From contig JALNZZ010000102.1 of NCBI GenBank assembly GCA_023229065.1, positions 1 to 7,606 of the forward strand: a DNA stretch of 7,606 bases, given 5' to 3'. The stretch's first letter is position 1. Every line of letters starts with the position of its first letter. A model generated the notes under the pieces. The model saw only the letters and a list, made by a program, of their open reading frames with translations, was not told the DNA's origin and searched no databases. This stretch comes from Porticoccaceae bacterium. Its GTDB lineage: Bacteria > Pseudomonadota > Gammaproteobacteria > Pseudomonadales > Porticoccaceae. This document shows, in pieces, positions 5,450 through 7,606 of this stretch. The position numbers and the translations under genes are program-made.

Positions 5450-7300
5450 TTACGGCAGCATGTCGCCGTAGGGATTGGGCTCGTCGAGGGGGATAGCTTT
5501 GTCATAGCCCGGCACCCGAATGGCAGTGCTGTCGATCTGCAGCTCGTCGTCGGCGATGATGCCGTCGCCAAAGCGGTAGATCAGGCGCAGGTCGCCCTGC
5601 TCGGCAGCGGCAGCGTAGTCGGCAGCACGCCCGCGCGTTTGCTCGCGTCGCACTTGGTAATCGCGCCAGACATTGCTGTGACGGTGGGCAAGCATGGCCT
5701 CGGTGCGGGCAGCGGACAGCAGCACGCCAGTCGCATTGTTGCCGCCGAAGCCCTTGGCGTTGATCAGGGCGGCGTCGAGTGCATCGCTCCCCAGCTCCAG
5801 GTCACCGATGGGGATATTTAGATGGTTGCGGTGAACATCGTCGGCAAGGGCGCTGGCGGTCTTGATGCCGGGCACGATACCGTGGCGCATGGCGCCGATG
5901 GCGGCGACGATCTGATCGCCGCTGGCGGTGGCGATGGAGTGGCCCAGGTAGGCTTTGACAGCACATACCGGCCAGCTCTCGATGCCGAAGACTTCCGCGA
6001 TGCGGTCGAAGATCAGCGATTCGGTAACGCGGTTTTGTGGCGTGCTGGAGCCGTGAGCCAGCATCATGGAGCGGTGGCGGAGGGCGTCTTCGCCCAGTAC
6101 TGAGCGCACCAGGCCAGCAGCTTTGGCGACAGTCAGGTAGTTGCCGGGGCCGGGGCTGGAAATGGATTTTTTGATTCCGTCGGCGTCAATGAAGACGCCG
6201 GGTACAGCGCCGTGGATCTCGGCACCCAGTTCAATGGCCAGGGCATCGTCCATCAGCACTAGGTACTGACTGGACTCAGCGATCACAAAGCCGGCATTGT
6301 CGCAGAAAGGACGGCTATAGCGACGCGGATCCGCCGTGGCGACACCGTCCAGGCGCGCCATGGCCTGGTCGGTGGCCAGCGCGCTCATATTCATAAAACC
6401 TTCGATGCACTCCAGGCTGACCGCCGCTTCGCTGGTGCCGACGATGGCCACCCGCCGCTTGCCGAGGGTAATGTCGCGCACCGCTGCCTGGAGGTTGTAG
6501 AGAAAGCTGGCGCAGGCGCCGGCAATCGCCTCGGTGTGGCCCATATTGCCGAGCACGTAGGCATTGATAAAGTCGGCCGGCATACTGTTGAGAGCCAGTG
6601 GCAACTGCTTGGAAGTGGGGCGGCCACCGGCCCAGCGGGACTTGAGTACGCCGCCCCAGCCGTTGTCGTCGAGTTGACCCTGGCAGCTGGAAGCGTACAT
6701 GCCGATTTCGTCGGGGCGCAGACCTTGGCACACGTGCTGCCAGTCGATCCCGAGCGCATTAATGGCATCGGACGCCCCCACTACGGCCATTTGCAGCCCG
6801 CGGGGGTGAGAGCGCGATGGGTAGCCTGCGCCGGGGTCAAAGCCGCTGGGCAACTGACCGGCGGCTTTGACGGGGAAGTCGCGCGTGTCGGGTACCAGTA
6901 CTTTCTGCTCGCCGGTCACTTCTACCGCCACTTTGCCATCGCCGAGATCGGTGATCTGCCAGTTGGCAGGCAGTTGCTCCGGTAAGGCGCGGCGGCTGAG
7001 CTCGAACCGCATGCCGCCGTTGCCGTTGACCGGCATCGCCTGGTTGCAAGGGGCTCGATCCGGGTCAAAAACCCGATCCTCAATACGGCGAATAAGAGTA
7101 CCGTCGATGACCGCCTGTTCCAGGGCCGGACTCCAGGTATCGGCGTCGAGCCCCATTAGAGCGCCGAGGCCCGTGATGGTGCGCTTGCGGTCGGCCTCAC
7201 TGAGGCTTTCCAGCACCATGCGTCGGTAGGACTGGTCAAAGGAGCTGCGGCCAGCGGCGTTGACACCGCCGTAACTGACGATAACGGGTAGGGCTGTCAT
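5450..7300 (-). CDS. fabY: FabY-type beta-ketoacyl-ACP synthase
   Basis: A 616-residue thiolase-fold ketosynthase much longer than FabB or FabF (about 410). Length and N-terminus (LPVIVSYGGVNAAGRSSF) match the Pseudomonas FabY group, which starts fatty-acid synthesis by condensing acetyl-CoA with malonyl-ACP. The catalytic set is visible: Cys263 in GACASF, His416 in LAHGSSTPQNR, and Lys449 and His454 in KAYLGHSIATASGDQ, with GFGGNNA (517-523) near the end of the core. About 150 residues precede the core-like part, and a tail of some 85 follows it with no recognised domain. The ATG at 7300 is the first start after an in-frame TGA; only a poor GAG lies about 8 nt upstream. It diverges from the AraC-type gene and is followed 250 bp later by speA. 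Ketosynthase is certain; the exact FabY role is inferred. Confidence 0.82.
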   Translation of the reverse strand: MTALPVIVSYGGVNAAGRSSFDQSYRRMVLESLSEADRKRTITGLGALMGLDADTWSPALEQAVIDGTLIRRIEDRVFDPDRAPCNQAMPVNGNGGMRFELSRRALPEQLPANWQITDLGDGKVAVEVTGEQKVLVPDTRDFPVKAAGQLPSGFDPGAGYPSRSHPRGLQMAVVGASDAINALGIDWQHVCQGLRPDEIGMYASSCQGQLDDNGWGGVLKSRWAGGRPTSKQLPLALNSMPADFINAYVLGNMGHTEAIAGACASFLYNLQAAVRDITLGKRRVAIVGTSEAAVSLECIEGFMNMSALATDQAMARLDGVATADPRRYSRPFCDNAGFVIAESSQYLVLMDDALAIELGAEIHGAVPGVFIDADGIKKSISSPGPGNYLTVAKAAGLVRSVLGEDALRHRSMMLAHGSSTPQNRVTESLIFDRIAEVFGIESWPVCAVKAYLGHSIATASGDQIVAAIGAMRHGIVPGIKTASALADDVHRNHLNIPIGDLELGSDALDAALINAKGFGGNNATGVLLSAARTEAMLAHRHSNVWRDYQVRREQTRGRAADYAAAAEQGDLRLIYRFGDGIIADDELQIDSTAIRVPGYDKAIPLDEPNPYGDMLP

Positions 7301-7397
7301 CTGGTGGTCTCATGAATATGCTTGCGATACGCCAGTGTAGGTAGAGGGTGAAAATTAATTGATGGATTTTTTGGCCATATATTTTTATTATTTGGCC
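7301..7397. promoter_or_regulatory. AT-rich divergent promoter region
   Basis: This 97-bp region separates the divergent fabY and AraC-type starts. Positions 7350-7395 are strikingly AT-rich for this window and hold the likely promoter(s). I see no -35/-10 pair with good spacing on either strand, and no clear Shine-Dalgarno before ATG 7398. Confidence 0.4.
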
Positions 7398-7399
7398 AT
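7370..7399. repeat. Direct repeat TTTGGCCAT at 21-bp spacing
   Basis: TTTGGCCAT occurs at 7370-7378 and again at 7391-7399. Each copy contains the palindrome TGGCCA. The 21-bp period is two turns of DNA, and the second copy overlaps the ATG of the downstream regulator. This arrangement fits an operator, possibly for the adjacent regulator. Confidence 0.35.
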
Positions 7400-7606
7400 G
7401 ACCCAATCCGTACGCCGCGTTGGCATCCTGCTTTGTGACAATGTGCTGGCCACCAGTGCTACGTTACCCATTGAGATGTTGCGCACCGCCGAGGCTACCG
7501 CCCGCGGTCTGCAGGTGGCTGCACCGAGGCTGGAGATTCTTACTCTGAGTACTCGGGGCGAGCCAGTGGCGTCCCCATCGGGTTTTACCTTGGCGACAAC
7601 TACCGC
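7398..7606 (+). CDS. GlxA-type AraC-family transcriptional regulator, N-terminal fragment
   Basis: Sixty-nine residues from ATG 7398 run off the window. They begin MTQSVRRVGILLCDNVLATS, continue with LPIEMLRTAEAT and LEILTLSTRGEPVASPSG. This matches the DJ-1/PfpI-like (class I glutamine amidotransferase) N-terminal domain of GlxA-type AraC regulators, where 'RVGILL-D' is the first strand and 'S-G-PV-S-SG' closes the second motif. The family pairs this sensor domain with a C-terminal AraC helix-turn-helix, which would lie outside the window. Codon use resembles its neighbours. It is divergent from fabY. A lone DJ-1 family protein cannot be excluded without the C-terminus. Confidence 0.65.
   Translation, partial: MTQSVRRVGILLCDNVLATSATLPIEMLRTAEATARGLQVAAPRLEILTLSTRGEPVASPSGFTLATTT

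Noticed and set aside
5149..5496. 115-codon plus-strand ORF across the speA leader
   Set aside because: It overlaps the ends of speA and fabY in antisense, and its translation shows no family features.
1..7606. tRNA, rRNA, CRISPR array, insertion sequence or phage attachment site
   Set aside because: No repeat-spacer pattern, transposase, integrase, terminal inverted repeat or tRNA-like fold was seen; the genes look like ordinary chromosomal ones.

Overview
The window is moderately GC-rich, densely coded bacterial DNA. The gene families (a Pseudomonas FabY-type ketosynthase, a UPF0149 protein, a biosynthetic SpeA and a carboxynorspermidine-dehydrogenase-like enzyme) suggest a gammaproteobacterium, most likely a marine or environmental one of the Cellvibrionales/Halieaceae type. 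That placement is inferred from gene content only; I could not run a search.

Layout, left to right. Positions 1-1232 (+) hold the 3' part of a protein ending in a lytic transglycosylase (SLT) domain; its reading frame is open to the window edge. It converges on a UPF0149 (YgfB/YecA-like) gene at 1256-1894 (-). The next genes are also on the minus strand: a carboxynorspermidine-dehydrogenase-like reductase (2010-3209), then speA, biosynthetic arginine decarboxylase (3283-5199). A 250-bp leader (5200-5449) separates speA from a FabY-type beta-ketoacyl-ACP synthase (5450-7300, minus). Across a short AT-rich divergent intergenic region, a GlxA/AraC-type regulator begins at 7398 on the plus strand and runs off the end.

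Functionally, the core is a two-gene polyamine module read speA then dehydrogenase, with a 73-nt gap. SpeA makes agmatine from arginine. The dehydrogenase belongs to the family that condenses aspartate semialdehyde with an amine in the SAM-independent route to (nor)spermidine. The matching decarboxylase (nspC-like) and any agmatinase are not in the window. Direct pairing with speA makes agmatine a plausible amine substrate, as in the carboxyaminopropylagmatine route, with putrescine or diaminopropane as alternatives. The UPF0149 gene is 115 bp downstream and may be co-transcribed. fabY probably serves fatty-acid initiation and is an independent neighbour.

The most interesting non-coding stretch is the speA leader. 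It holds two mutually exclusive short stems overlapping a tiny Arg-containing ORF, then an 8-bp hairpin just before a strong Shine-Dalgarno and a TTG start. The divergent region before the AraC-type gene carries a 9-bp direct repeat at 21-bp spacing. No RNA genes, CRISPR arrays, insertion sequences or integration signs were seen.
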